In this document: in pieces, positions 11,846 to 20,505 of the stretch
Layout: each line of letters starts with the position of its first letter
Position numbering within the stretch: position 1 is the first letter of the stretch
Assembly: GCA_902573735.1 (NCBI GenBank)
Contig: CACGLH010000001.1
Coordinates: 186,001-250,000, forward strand
Reading direction: 5' to 3'
DNA length: 64,000 nucleotides
Source of the DNA: an uncultured Alphaproteobacteria bacterium
GTDB taxonomy: Bacteria; Pseudomonadota; Alphaproteobacteria; Rhodobacterales; Rhodobacteraceae
Program-made: the position numbers and the translations under genes
The notes under the pieces: generated by a model
The model's database searches: none
What the model was told of the DNA's origin: nothing
The model's input: the letters and a program-made list of their open reading frames with translations, nothing else

Positions 11846-12907
11846 TTTAATTATGTTAGAATGCCCCATTTTTCTATTTGATTTTGCTTCATCTTTTCCG
11901 TAGATGTTAAGAGAACTTTCACTGTCATATCTAATATTATAAATATTTTCACCTAATATATTTTTCATCAAAATGTTTGAGTGTCTTTTTCCATCACCTA
12001 TTGAGTTCCCTGTGATGGCTCTTATGTGTTGTTCAAACTGACTTATTATGCAACCACTCTGCGTCCAATGCCCTGAATTATGTACTCTAGGGGCCATTTC
12101 ATTTACTAGTAATTGTTTACTCTTTGTTAAAAAAAATTCTATTCCCATGGTACCAATATATTCTAAATTTCGAATTATTTTACTAGCTATAATAATAGCA
12201 TCACTTGCTATTGATAAACTAATATTTGCAGGTACTTTTGATTCTATTAATATACCATTTTGATGTACATTTTCTGAAGGATCATAAGCTGATATTTTTC
12301 CGTCCATGTCACGGCAAATAATAACAGACATTTCTAATTCAAAGTCGATCATTTCTTCAATAATAATAGGTATATTATTGAATTGTGAAGCAACTTTTTC
12401 GATTTCCTCTTTTTGGCTTATTATCTTTTGACCTTTCCCATCGTATCCAAATCGACTAGTTTTAATTACAACAGGAAGTCCAAGTTGTTTTATCCCATCA
12501 ATGATATTTTCATACGATAATGCAACAACAAACTTAACTGTTTTGATTCCCATATTGTTAAGGAATTTTTTTTCATTTATTCTATCTTGACATATTTCTA
12601 AAGATCTAGAATTGGGATATACATTTTTAATTTCTTGACATACTCTTATAGTATTCAATGGTATATTTTCAAATTCATACGTAATTACATCTACATTTTT
12701 TGCAAAATTTTTCAGATTATTTATATCATCATATTTAAAAGTACTTGATAAATTAGTTACCTGTTTAGCAGGAGCATTAAAATCTGGATCATATATATGT
12801 GTTTTAAATCCTAATTGAGAAGCTGACAAAGAAAGCATCCTACCTAGTTGGCCACCTCCTAAGATTCCTATTACACTTCCTAACGGCAATCCACTTTGTT
12901 TATTCAT
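11843..12907 (-). CDS. purK: 5-(carboxyamino)imidazole ribonucleotide synthase
   Basis: ATP- and bicarbonate-dependent carboxylation of AIR to N5-CAIR in purine synthesis. It is an ATP-grasp protein: GILGGGQLGRML at residues 9-20, VIKTSRFGYDGKGQ near 146-159, and MAPRVHNSGHWT near 271-282. Length of 354 residues is normal. The start overlaps the purE 3' end by eight bases, indicating a two-gene purE-purK operon. Confidence 0.96.
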   Translation of the reverse strand: MNKQSGLPLGSVIGILGGGQLGRMLSLSASQLGFKTHIYDPDFNAPAKQVTNLSSTFKYDDINNLKNFAKNVDVITYEFENIPLNTIRVCQEIKNVYPNSRSLEICQDRINEKKFLNNMGIKTVKFVVALSYENIIDGIKQLGLPVVIKTSRFGYDGKGQKIISQKEEIEKVASQFNNIPIIIEEMIDFELEMSVIICRDMDGKISAYDPSENVHQNGILIESKVPANISLSIASDAIIIASKIIRNLEYIGTMGIEFFLTKSKQLLVNEMAPRVHNSGHWTQSGCIISQFEQHIRAITGNSIGDGKRHSNILMKNILGENIYNIRYDSESSLNIYGKDEAKSNRKMGHSNIIK

Positions 12908-13388
12908 CTTTTGGAACCATTGGAACGTTTGAGACTTTCTTTTTATGCCAAATTTTTAATTTCTTTGATATATTTTCATTATTTAGTGCTAAAATTGAAA
13001 TCGCAAAAATTGATGAATTTATCGCGCCAGGGATTCCTATTGCCATTGTTGCTACAGGACAACCTTTTGGCATTTGTACAATTGAATATAAACTGTCAAT
13101 ACCTGAAAGTGCTGATGATAATATAGGAACTCCAATAACTGGTAATAAAGTCTTTGATGCTACCATTCCTGGTAAATGAGCTGCGCCTCCAGCTCCGGCT
13201 ATTATAACTTTTATATTTTTTTTATGAGCATTTTTGGCATATTTAAAAAGGCGATCAGGTGTTCTGTGAGCTGAAATAATTTTTTTTTCGTATTTGATTT
13301 TAAATTCTTCTAATACATCACAAGCATATCTCATTGTTTTCCAATCTGATTGGCTACCCATAATTACACTAACTAATTTTTTTTCCAT
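12900..13388 (-). CDS. purE: N5-CAIR mutase
   Basis: Class I PurE, converting N5-CAIR to CAIR. It shows GSQSDW near the start, SAHRTPDRL (about 40-48) and GAGGAAHLPGM (about 65-75). I place the start at the ATG that gives MEKKLVSVIMG; the track extends three codons to a TTG, but GAGAAAA sits right before this ATG. The gene is divergent from hsp20 with a short regulatory gap. Confidence 0.95.
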   Translation of the reverse strand: MEKKLVSVIMGSQSDWKTMRYACDVLEEFKIKYEKKIISAHRTPDRLFKYAKNAHKKNIKVIIAGAGGAAHLPGMVASKTLLPVIGVPILSSALSGIDSLYSIVQMPKGCPVATMAIGIPGAINSSIFAISILALNNENISKKLKIWHKKKVSNVPMVPKDE

Positions 13389-13427
13389 TTTTCTCAAAAT
13401 ATTTTATAGACCAACCAATTATGAATT

Positions 13428-13449
13428 TACTATACGAATTTTTATAGTA
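13428..13449. repeat. 7-bp inverted repeat between purE and hsp20
   Basis: TACTATA, eight bases, TATAGTA: a perfect dyad in the 123-base gap between two divergent genes. It could be an operator for either gene or a chance AT-rich palindrome. Confidence 0.4.
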
Positions 13450-13458
13450 TATATACAA

Positions 13459-13486
13459 TTGAATTTATTGATATTACAAATATACC
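13459..13486 (+). promoter_or_regulatory. possible promoter of hsp20
   Basis: TTGAAT and TATACC with a 16-base spacer, 26 bases before the ATG. Matches are moderate and AT-rich sequence makes chance hits common. Confidence 0.3.
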
Positions 13487-13511
13487 TCATTATTAATATT
13501 GGGAATTTTAA

Positions 13512-13928
13512 ATGGCTAGAATATCATTTGCAGCACATCCTTTTTTATTGGGTTTTGAGCAGATAGATAGGATATTAGAGAAAACTATTAAATCTAGTAA
13601 TGATGGGTTTCCTCCATACAACATAGAGTTATCTGATGATAATCATTACAAAATCACACTTGCAGTAGCTGGATTTAGTGAAGATGAGCTGAGTATAACC
13701 TTGGAAGAAAGGCAATTAATCATATCAGGGAAACAAGTTGAAAAAACTAATCAAAATACATTCATCTATAGAGGTATTGCTGCAAGACATTTTCAGAAAA
13801 CATTTGTATTAGCAGATGGAGTTGAAGTAAGTGGTGCAAGTTTAGAAAATGGTTTACTTAACGTTTTTTTATTGAGAAAAAACTTACAACCTAAAGTCAA
13901 AACAATAAAAATTAACTCTAATAACTAA
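13512..13928 (+). CDS. Small heat shock protein, Hsp20/IbpA family
   Basis: ATP-independent holdase that binds unfolding proteins in the cytoplasm. The alpha-crystallin domain runs from about residue 35 (YNIELSDDNHYKITLAVAGF) to about 125, and contains GIAARHFQKTFVLADGV (about 94-110) and GLLNVFL. The N-terminal FAAHPFLLGFEQIDR resembles alphaproteobacterial IbpA. Length (138) is slightly short because the C-terminal tail is brief and I do not see a clear IxI motif; the KTIKI sequence near the end may serve. It probably responds to heat, but no CIRCE element is visible here. Confidence 0.93.
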   Translation: MARISFAAHPFLLGFEQIDRILEKTIKSSNDGFPPYNIELSDDNHYKITLAVAGFSEDELSITLEERQLIISGKQVEKTNQNTFIYRGIAARHFQKTFVLADGVEVSGASLENGLLNVFLLRKNLQPKVKTIKINSNN

Positions 13929-13959
13929 TTAAGACTTAAAAAAAAAATTCATTAAAAAT

Positions 13960-14892
13960 TTATTTTTCTGACAAAAATTTTTCTGCTTCCAAAGCCGCCA
14001 TACATCCCATACCTGCAGCTGTTACTGCTTGCCTATATTTGAAATCTGTAATGTCTCCAGCTGCAAAAACACCAGGTATTGAAGTTTCAGTGGAATTTGG
14101 TTTTGTAACCACATAGCCTCCATTATGTGTTTCTAATTGATTTAAAATTAGTTCGTTTGATGGTGCGTGACCTATTGCTATAAAAACACCTTTGCATGCA
14201 ATTTCAATTTCTTTTTTGTTTTTTTGATTTTCTATTTTGATTGCTTCTACACAAAGAGGATTATCAATACCAATTATTTCTTTCAATACACTATTCCATA
14301 TTACTTCAACTTTTGGATTATTGAACAATCTCTCTTGGAGTATTTTTTCTGCTCTTAAAGTATCCCTTCTATGTATTAATATTACTTTTTTAGCAAACTT
14401 AGTAAGAAACAAAGCTTCCTCTACGGCAGTATTTCCCCCGCCAATAACAGCAATTATTTCATTTCTAAAAAAAAATCCGTCACATGTAGCACATGCAGAA
14501 ACCCCAAATCCTTTATACTTATCTTCAGATTTTAAGCCTAGCCATTTAGCTTGAGCACCAGTTGCAAGAATAATAGATTCTGCTTCATATTCATTACCAT
14601 TATCCGATATAGCTAAAAATGGATATTTTTTTAGGTCTAATTTCATTATAGTATTATTAATTATATTAGTACCTGCCGCTTTAGCATGATCTTCTAAATT
14701 AGTCATTAAATCTGGACCTTGGATCTCTTTTTCTCCCGGCCAATTTTCTACTTCTGTTGTAATAGTAAGTTGACCCCCTGGTTGTATTCCCTGAATAAGT
14801 ATCGGATCTAATAATGCTCTAGAAGCATAAATAGCTGCAGTATATCCTGCAGGACCAGATCCTATTATTAATAACTTTGTTTTTTTTTGCAT
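13960..14892 (-). CDS. trxB: Thioredoxin-disulfide reductase
   Basis: NADPH:thioredoxin oxidoreductase, an FAD enzyme. The FAD fold GSGPAGYTAA (11-20), the redox pair CATC (C134, C137), the NADPH fold IGGGNTAVEEA (about 149-159) and the C-terminal FAD segment FAAGDITD (about 276-283) are all present. Length of 310 residues is normal. It is the last gene of the lgt-midA-pgeF-trxB minus-strand run, 30 bases after pgeF. Confidence 0.96.
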   Translation of the reverse strand: MQKKTKLLIIGSGPAGYTAAIYASRALLDPILIQGIQPGGQLTITTEVENWPGEKEIQGPDLMTNLEDHAKAAGTNIINNTIMKLDLKKYPFLAISDNGNEYEAESIILATGAQAKWLGLKSEDKYKGFGVSACATCDGFFFRNEIIAVIGGGNTAVEEALFLTKFAKKVILIHRRDTLRAEKILQERLFNNPKVEVIWNSVLKEIIGIDNPLCVEAIKIENQKNKKEIEIACKGVFIAIGHAPSNELILNQLETHNGGYVVTKPNSTETSIPGVFAAGDITDFKYRQAVTAAGMGCMAALEAEKFLSEK

Positions 14893-14922
14893 TTAACTTC
14901 TCGCATTTTTTTCATAATTTAA

Positions 14923-15678
14923 TTAAATTTTTATTGTAGAAATCATCCTACCACAATCACCAAGATTATTTATTTGATTTCGGCGATGTGAAAAATATTT
15001 TTCTTGCTCTGAAAAAGTACACTTATTTAAAGAATGGATTTTATCTATTCCTTTTTTATTTAGTATAAATGTTATTGAACCAGGTAAATCAAAAAATATT
15101 TTTTTATTTTTATTAATAAAAAAAAAGTTTTTGAATGAAGAATTTTTATCAATAAATCTTTTATAGAATTCTATTCCGACCTCATAATTTTTTTTTTGAA
15201 TACAAGGACCTACTGCTACACAGATATTTTCCAATTTTGCTCCTAATTGTATCATATTTTCTATTGTATTTTCTATCACACCATTAAAAAAACCTTTCCA
15301 CCCAGCATGTGCTGCGCCAATTATTTTTTTTTCAAAATCTCCAAAAAGTACAGGTGCGCAATCTGCAGTAAGTATTCCTAAACATATACCTTTTTTTGAA
15401 GTTACCATAGAGTCAGCTTTGATATAATCAGATTTTATTATTTCTTTTATTTCTACTACGTTTGAGGAATGAATTTGACTTAGAATGATTAGATTAGAAG
15501 AATTAATACCCATTTGTTGAGATACTAGAGCCCTATTTGACACTACTGTATTTTTATTGTCACCATTTCCAATACTACAGTTCAGACTTTTAAATTCTTT
15601 ATCTGATAAACCACCAGTTCTATCAAAAAAACCGTGTTTAAAATTTTTTAGCAAAGGAGTTGTTAAATATGGTTTCAT
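14923..15678 (-). CDS. pgeF: PgeF/YfiH-family multicopper oxidoreductase
   Basis: Member of the YfiH/DUF152 family, once called laccase-like. Family members have been linked to peptidoglycan editing and to purine nucleoside cleavage; which applies here is not known. The three expected metal or active-site segments are present: SQIHSSNVVE (about 67-76), TADCAPVLFG (about 104-113) and AAHAGWKGFFNGV (about 121-133). Its ATG overlaps the midA stop by one base (TAATG), so translation is coupled. The order lgt-midA-pgeF is common in alphaproteobacteria. Confidence 0.93.
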   Translation of the reverse strand: MKPYLTTPLLKNFKHGFFDRTGGLSDKEFKSLNCSIGNGDNKNTVVSNRALVSQQMGINSSNLIILSQIHSSNVVEIKEIIKSDYIKADSMVTSKKGICLGILTADCAPVLFGDFEKKIIGAAHAGWKGFFNGVIENTIENMIQLGAKLENICVAVGPCIQKKNYEVGIEFYKRFIDKNSSFKNFFFINKNKKIFFDLPGSITFILNKKGIDKIHSLNKCTFSEQEKYFSHRRNQINNLGDCGRMISTIKI

Positions 15679-16769
15679 TAGATTTCTAATCCAATAAGTG
15701 GGGAAGTTTTTTTATTTCTAATGCCTAAAACTTTAAATAATTTTCCCATTTGATTATAATCAATCAGCCTTTTTAACGATGCAACATGCGTATCAATTTT
15801 TTCTTTTTCCATGTTCTTAGAAAGAGCTATAAATCGCTCTTTTATTCCTAAAGATTTCAAAAAATCACCTTGATTAATCAATTTTGTAACTACCAAATTA
15901 TATTCTTTTGAATAATTTTTTATAGCTTCAAAGTTTACCAAACTACTAAGATCGCTTTCTCCTTGGTATTCAAGTGGATCAGAATATTTGTGATTTTTTA
16001 CTGATTGTAAAGTATTACCTATGTTATTATTTTTACCATAATCAATAATCAAACAAGCACCTAAATTTTTTTTCAAGTGTTTGGATATAAATACTATGTT
16101 TTTTTTAATTTCCGAAGAAATTTCATAAATTTGATTTTCTTTCTGTTTAAAAGAATTTAATTCTTGAGGCAAATTCGTTACTTTTTTTAGTCCAAAGCAA
16201 AATTCGTTACTTTTTGTATTATTGTAGTCCTTCAAAGACACTATAATTTCCATCCATTTATTTTTTTTAAATACAAACTGTCTTATGGGTAGGGCATCAA
16301 AAAACTCATTTGCAATAATAATGGTGGGGATATTGGGTAGGTTACTTAAATTTTTTTTCCAATTAATAGGATAGTCTTTGAGAACTTGTTTTTGTAATTT
16401 TTGTAAGGAAGGTGATATTTCTATTAATGTAATTTTTAAAGCTTTATGAAACTCTAAGATGCTTTTAGTCGCTCTTAATATGTCTTCCATTAATGTTCCG
16501 TTACCAGGACCTAACTCTACTAATGAAAATTCAGGTGGTTTATTATGATCCATCCAAGCTTGAACTACCCATAATCCTATAAGCTCACCAAACATTTGAG
16601 ATATTTCTGGGCTTGTTATGAAATCTCCTTTGAAACCAATGGGGTATTGTTTTGTGTAATACCCGTATTTTGGATGCGTCATACACATTTTCATATACTC
16701 AGATAAACTTATCCCCTTTTTTTTTAAAATTGCCTCTTTGATCAATTTATTGAGATTAATTTTTTCCAT
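15678..16769 (-). CDS. SAM-dependent methyltransferase, MidA/NDUFAF7 family
   Basis: Class I methyltransferase related to mitochondrial NDUFAF7 (MidA), which methylates an arginine on a complex I subunit; the bacterial role is inferred. The N-terminal region has YMKMCMTHPKYGYY (about 25-38) and GDFITSPEISQMFGELIG (about 48-65); the SAM site is LVELGPGNGTLMEDIL (about 83-98); IIANEFFDALPIRQ (about 151-164) follows. Length of 363 residues is typical. It is three bases after lgt and overlaps pgeF. Confidence 0.9.
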   Translation of the reverse strand: MEKINLNKLIKEAILKKKGISLSEYMKMCMTHPKYGYYTKQYPIGFKGDFITSPEISQMFGELIGLWVVQAWMDHNKPPEFSLVELGPGNGTLMEDILRATKSILEFHKALKITLIEISPSLQKLQKQVLKDYPINWKKNLSNLPNIPTIIIANEFFDALPIRQFVFKKNKWMEIIVSLKDYNNTKSNEFCFGLKKVTNLPQELNSFKQKENQIYEISSEIKKNIVFISKHLKKNLGACLIIDYGKNNNIGNTLQSVKNHKYSDPLEYQGESDLSSLVNFEAIKNYSKEYNLVVTKLINQGDFLKSLGIKERFIALSKNMEKEKIDTHVASLKRLIDYNQMGKLFKVLGIRNKKTSPLIGLEI

Positions 16770-16772
16770 AAA

Positions 16773-17675
16773 TTAAGAAATTTTTTTGTTTGTTTTTTTG
16801 AATGAAAGTATAATGAACATAAGTCCAATTACTAGCATTGGTGAAGAAAGTACTTGTCCCATTGAAAACCCCAAGTTTTGTGAAAACATTAAAATATATC
16901 CATTTGGATTTATTGTCGTAATATACTGTGGATCAGCTTCTCTAAAAAACTCCACAAAAATTCTGGCTAAACCATAGCCAAAGAAAAAAGTTCCCATTAT
17001 CCTTCCTGGATATTTAAGTAACTTAAAAAAATAAACAAAAATTATAAGAATTGTACCTAAAAATAATCCTTCTAAAGCAGCTTCATAAAGTTGTGAGGGG
17101 TGTCTAATGCAAATTTCTGATTCCCAATTTTTAGGACAAATATTTGCTGGAAATTTTGTAAATTCCATTCCTAAAAAAAATGTTGTTGGTTTTCCCCAAA
17201 GTTCTTGATTTACAAAATTTGCTAAACGTCCCAAAAAAAGACCTGGAGGGGTACTTACAGCAATTATATCTCCCATAGGTAAAATTGATATTTTATTTCT
17301 AATGCAGTAATATAAGGCACCTAACACCACACCAATGAACCCTCCATGAAATGACATACCACCTTCCCACAAATAAAAGATGCTAATTGGTGAACTAATG
17401 TAAAAAGAAGGGTTATAGAACAAAACATAACCCATTCGACCACCTAAAATTATTCCAAGTATTAGGTATGTCATCAAATCTTCAACATCTTTAGTTTTTA
17501 ATGGACTTTTTTCATGCCAAAGGGATTGTTTTTTGGTTAAAGAATAAATTAAATACCAAGCACAGATTATACCGAATATATATGATAAAGAATACCAAGT
17601 AAGGGATAAATTAATATCAAAAATTCGAAAAGATAAAGCATTGGGATTTAAAAAGTCTGGAAATCTTAAATACAT
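16773..17675 (-). CDS. lgt: Prolipoprotein diacylglyceryl transferase
   Basis: Inner-membrane enzyme that moves diacylglycerol from phosphatidylglycerol to the lipobox cysteine of prolipoproteins. About seven hydrophobic segments are visible. Diagnostic parts are GGRMGYVLFYNP (about 78-89), the conserved HGGFIGVVLG (about 114-123) and the signature GRLANFVNQELWGKPT (about 149-164). Length of 300 residues is normal. It is the first gene of the minus-strand cluster and divergent from ubiK. The window holds a plausible substrate in the short lipoprotein after argH. Confidence 0.96.
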   Translation of the reverse strand: MYLRFPDFLNPNALSFRIFDINLSLTWYSLSYIFGIICAWYLIYSLTKKQSLWHEKSPLKTKDVEDLMTYLILGIILGGRMGYVLFYNPSFYISSPISIFYLWEGGMSFHGGFIGVVLGALYYCIRNKISILPMGDIIAVSTPPGLFLGRLANFVNQELWGKPTTFFLGMEFTKFPANICPKNWESEICIRHPSQLYEAALEGLFLGTILIIFVYFFKLLKYPGRIMGTFFFGYGLARIFVEFFREADPQYITTINPNGYILMFSQNLGFSMGQVLSSPMLVIGLMFIILSFKKTNKKIS

Positions 17676-17770
17676 AAGAAATTTAATCTCTTGTCTTTTA
17701 TTAATTTATTATTAACTAATATTTAGTTATTATAACATTATCTGAAAATTCTAGTATCATAGGATTCAAA

Positions 17771-18049
17771 ATGCAAAGCAGAAATCAAATTATTGATGAT
17801 TTATCAAAACTTATTACAAATGCATTTGGTTTAGCTCAGAATGCCACTGGAGAAATTGAAAATGCAGTGAAAGGCCTTTTAGATCGGTATTTAGCAGATA
17901 AAGGTTTGGTAACAAGAGAAGAATATGAAGTACTAAAAGAAATGCACTCTGAACTGCAAAACGAAGTACATTCCTTGAGAAAAGAATTAAATACACTCAA
18001 ACCTAAAACAAGATCTATTAAAGCTAATACTTCAAATAAAAATAAATAA
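17771..18049 (+). CDS. ubiK: Ubiquinone biosynthesis accessory factor UbiK (BMFP family)
   Basis: Small BMFP/YqiC-type protein of 92 residues. In gammaproteobacteria UbiK binds UbiJ and lipid to assist late ubiquinone synthesis under oxygen; the role here is by homology. Residues 1-50 follow the family (LSKLITNAFGLAQNATGEI, then LLDRYLADKGLVTREE), and residues 51-78 are a heptad-like coiled coil. The lysine- and threonine-rich tail is variable. It is divergent from lgt and precedes ybjN-proC-csaA. Confidence 0.85.
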   Translation: MQSRNQIIDDLSKLITNAFGLAQNATGEIENAVKGLLDRYLADKGLVTREEYEVLKEMHSELQNEVHSLRKELNTLKPKTRSIKANTSNKNK

Positions 18050-18170
18050 ATTAGCTAATTTAAGTTTATATTATCTCTTAAAATTTACTTAACTTATCAA
18101 TATTTTGTGTTATACTTTTGATAAGCTACTACAAATTGTTCTTTTAGTAAATTAATAGAAAAATCAAATT

Positions 18171-18674
18171 ATGAATGTTCAGGAAGATTTAAAAACATAC
18201 TTTGAAGCTAACCCAATTTCAAAATTTAAACATTTGGCACAAATTAAAAGTTGGGAATTAGTAAATGACACTTTTCTTTCTATTTCTTTTTATGTTGAAG
18301 GAATATGGAAAAATTATCTACATTCTTTTCTGTGGTTAGAAAAAGATCAACTGCTCAAATTGACTTGTGAATATAACTTTAATTTACCTAAAAATAAAAA
18401 TACTTCTTTTTATAAGACACTGAATCTTGCAAATGAAAGATGTGGAGAAGGATATTTTACTTTTTGTGAAAATGAGCAAGTCTTAGTATTTCATAATCAA
18501 TACAAAGGAACAGATGCATTAGAAATTGAAAACAAACGTACAAAAGAGATTATTTTTGAAACTACTTCTATAATGGATGAACTTTATCCTGTATTTCAAC
18601 TGATATCTTGGGGTAATGAAAGCCCGGATGTAGCCATTAAGTTAGCCAGTAATCATTCATCTGGTTTTAATTAA
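18171..18674 (+). CDS. YbjN domain protein
   Basis: Cytoplasmic protein of 167 residues with a single YbjN (type III secretion chaperone-like) fold; biochemical function is not established. The aromatic-rich core SFLWLEKDQLLKLTCEYNF and the C-terminal IMDELYPVFQLISWGNESPD fit alphaproteobacterial YbjN proteins. Position directly before proC is the arrangement I know from other alphaproteobacteria. There is no signal peptide. Confidence 0.85.
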   Translation: MNVQEDLKTYFEANPISKFKHLAQIKSWELVNDTFLSISFYVEGIWKNYLHSFLWLEKDQLLKLTCEYNFNLPKNKNTSFYKTLNLANERCGEGYFTFCENEQVLVFHNQYKGTDALEIENKRTKEIIFETTSIMDELYPVFQLISWGNESPDVAIKLASNHSSGFN

Positions 18675-18742
18675 ATCACAAAAAAATTGGATAGAATGAA
18701 TTTCTTATTTAGTATATTCTTTTACTAAAAAGAGTGAACAAA

Positions 18743-19552
18743 ATGAATAATGTATTGATTGTAGGTGCTGGTAATATGGGTGAGGCAATGCTTAAGGGCT
18801 GGTTGAAAGCCAATAACATGTTAAAGCAAGTTTATGTTCGAGAACCAAATCCTTCTAATTGGCTAAAAAAAATACATAACGAAAAAAAAATCCTTCTAAA
18901 TCCATCAAATATAATAGGAAAAATAGATGTTGGTATTTTTGCTGTAAAACCTCAAGTTGCAGAAAAAGTTATTTTAGATACCAAAATCGACCTTTCAAAA
19001 AAATCTTTTGTTATAAGTGTAATTGCTGGAAAAGATTTTAATTTTTTTGATAAACTTTTTGATGTACCCTATCCGGTTGTTAGAGTCATGCCAAACACAC
19101 CAGTCGCCATTGAACAAGGAGTATCTGCGATTATTGGCAATAGTTTTTCTTCATTATCACAAGTTAATTGGACTGAGAAACTATTTAATAATTTAGGAAA
19201 AACAGTCATTCTTGAAAAAGAAAGTCAAATAGATGCAGTAACTGCGATATCAGGTTCAGGCCCAGCTTATATTTTCAATTTTGCAGAAACAGTTATTGAA
19301 ATTGGTAAAGAATTAGGTCTATCTGAACAAATATCAAAGAAAATTGTTTTACAAACAATTGTTGGTGCAGGTCTTCTGGCTAATAATAGTGATAAATCAC
19401 CTTCTAAATTGAGAGAAAATGTAACTAGTCCTAAAGGCACTACTCAAGCAGCTTTAAATATTTTAATGGATGAAAAAAATGGATGGCACGGAATAATAAA
19501 GAGTGCTGTATTTGCTGCTCATAAAAGAAGTAAAATTTTAGCAAAAAATTGA
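18743..19552 (+). CDS. proC: Pyrroline-5-carboxylate reductase
   Basis: NAD(P)H-dependent last step of proline synthesis. The dinucleotide fold VLIVGAGNMGEAMLKGW is at the N-terminus; RVMPNTPVAIEQGVSAI (about 112-128) and the signature region from AVTAISGSGPAYIF to SPKGTT (about 169-230) are intact. The ORF track begins at a GTG three codons upstream; I choose the ATG because AAGAGTG then lies about six bases before it. Length from here is 269 residues, the family norm. Confidence 0.95.
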   Translation: MNNVLIVGAGNMGEAMLKGWLKANNMLKQVYVREPNPSNWLKKIHNEKKILLNPSNIIGKIDVGIFAVKPQVAEKVILDTKIDLSKKSFVISVIAGKDFNFFDKLFDVPYPVVRVMPNTPVAIEQGVSAIIGNSFSSLSQVNWTEKLFNNLGKTVILEKESQIDAVTAISGSGPAYIFNFAETVIEIGKELGLSEQISKKIVLQTIVGAGLLANNSDKSPSKLRENVTSPKGTTQAALNILMDEKNGWHGIIKSAVFAAHKRSKILAKN

Positions 19553-19576
19553 ATTAATTAATTGGAAGGAAAAATA

Positions 19577-19918
19577 TTGAATTTCATAGACTTTGACGCT
19601 TTTCAGAATGTTGAAATGAGAGTTGGAGAAATTACAAGAGCAGAACCATATCCTGAGGCAAGAAAACCTGCGATTAAATTATGGATAAATTTTGGTCCAA
19701 TTATAGGAGAAAAAAAATCCTCTGCTCAAATTACTGATCACTATAACCCACAAACATTGATAGGTAAAAAAGTTCTAGCTGTAATGAATCTTAAACCAAG
19801 GCAAATTGGAAATTTTATCTCTGAAGTTTTAGTATTAGGTGTTCCTGATATAAAGGATAAAGGAGTAGTCTTAGTAGTTCCAGACCAAGATACTAAGATT
19901 GGTAGTCGTTTATATTAG
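19577..19918 (+). CDS. csaA: tRNA-binding protein, CsaA-like
   Basis: Single OB-fold tRNA-binding domain protein like CsaA, the secretion-linked chaperone of Bacillus and the small stand-alone domain common in alphaproteobacteria. Motifs: [21 protein letters not shown], then [11 protein letters not shown] and [16 protein letters not shown]. The ORF track starts at TTG 15 bases upstream; I place the start at the next TTG because GGAAGGA is correctly spaced before it. That gives 113 residues. The last 26 bases overlap the convergent tdk 3' end. Confidence 0.88.
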   Translation: MNFIDFDAFQNVEMRVGEITRAEPYPEARKPAIKLWINFGPIIGEKKSSAQITDHYNPQTLIGKKVLAVMNLKPRQIGNFISEVLVLGVPDIKDKGVVLVVPDQDTKIGSRLY

Positions 19919-20495
19919 CATTTTCTATTTCTTCACACCAATGCAATCTACAAAGTGAAATGTAACTTTCATTTCCACCAATTTGGATTTGTTGTCCTTT
20001 TGTTATTACTTTACCTTCTTCATTTAAACGTGCAACCATAGTAGCTTTCTTTCCACAATGACAAATTGTTTTTATTTCTCTCATTTCGTCAGCTATTGAC
20101 AAAAGTACAAGTGATCCTGGGAATAGTTCGCCTTGAAAATCAACTCTTAAACCATAGCACAAAACAGGAATATTGAGATTATCAACTACTTTTGCAAGTT
20201 GCCAAACTTGTTCTTTTGATAAAAATTGTGCTTCATCTAAGAGTATGCAATTCAATTTTTTTTTTTCTGTAGTTTTTTTTATCATTAAAAACAAGTTATC
20301 TCGGTCATCAAACAGATGTGCTTTCTCCTCAATTCCTATTCTACTTACAATTTTAGAATATCCAGCTCTATTATCTAATTTTGCAGTTATTAAGAATGGT
20401 TCCATTCCCCTTTCTCTATAGTTGTAAGCAGCTTGTAATAAGATAGTTGATTTACCTGCATTCATTGTAGAATAATAAAAGTATAATTTTGCCAT
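19893..20495 (-). CDS. tdk: Thymidine kinase, type II
   Basis: Salvages deoxythymidine to dTMP. The P-loop [14 protein letters not shown] (about 7-20), the Walker B region LLDEAQFL (about 84-91), and the zinc-binding cysteines ([13 protein letters not shown] near 145-157; SLCRLHWC near 181-188) are all present. Length of 200 residues is typical of the bacterial TK1-like form. It is 10 bases downstream of carB, probably one unit, and its 3' end overlaps csaA on the other strand. Confidence 0.96.
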   Translation of the reverse strand: MAKLYFYYSTMNAGKSTILLQAAYNYRERGMEPFLITAKLDNRAGYSKIVSRIGIEEKAHLFDDRDNLFLMIKKTTEKKKLNCILLDEAQFLSKEQVWQLAKVVDNLNIPVLCYGLRVDFQGELFPGSLVLLSIADEMREIKTICHCGKKATMVARLNEEGKVITKGQQIQIGGNESYISLCRLHWCEEIENANINDYQS

Positions 20496-20505
20496 TTTTT
20501 TCTTT

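Noticed and set aside
12896-13126. 76-residue plus-strand ORF across purK/purE
   Set aside because: Lies wholly in two confirmed minus-strand genes.
13294-13566. 90-residue plus-strand ORF running through the purE start into hsp20
   Set aside because: Overlaps both genes out of frame; sequence looks like translated AT-rich spacer.
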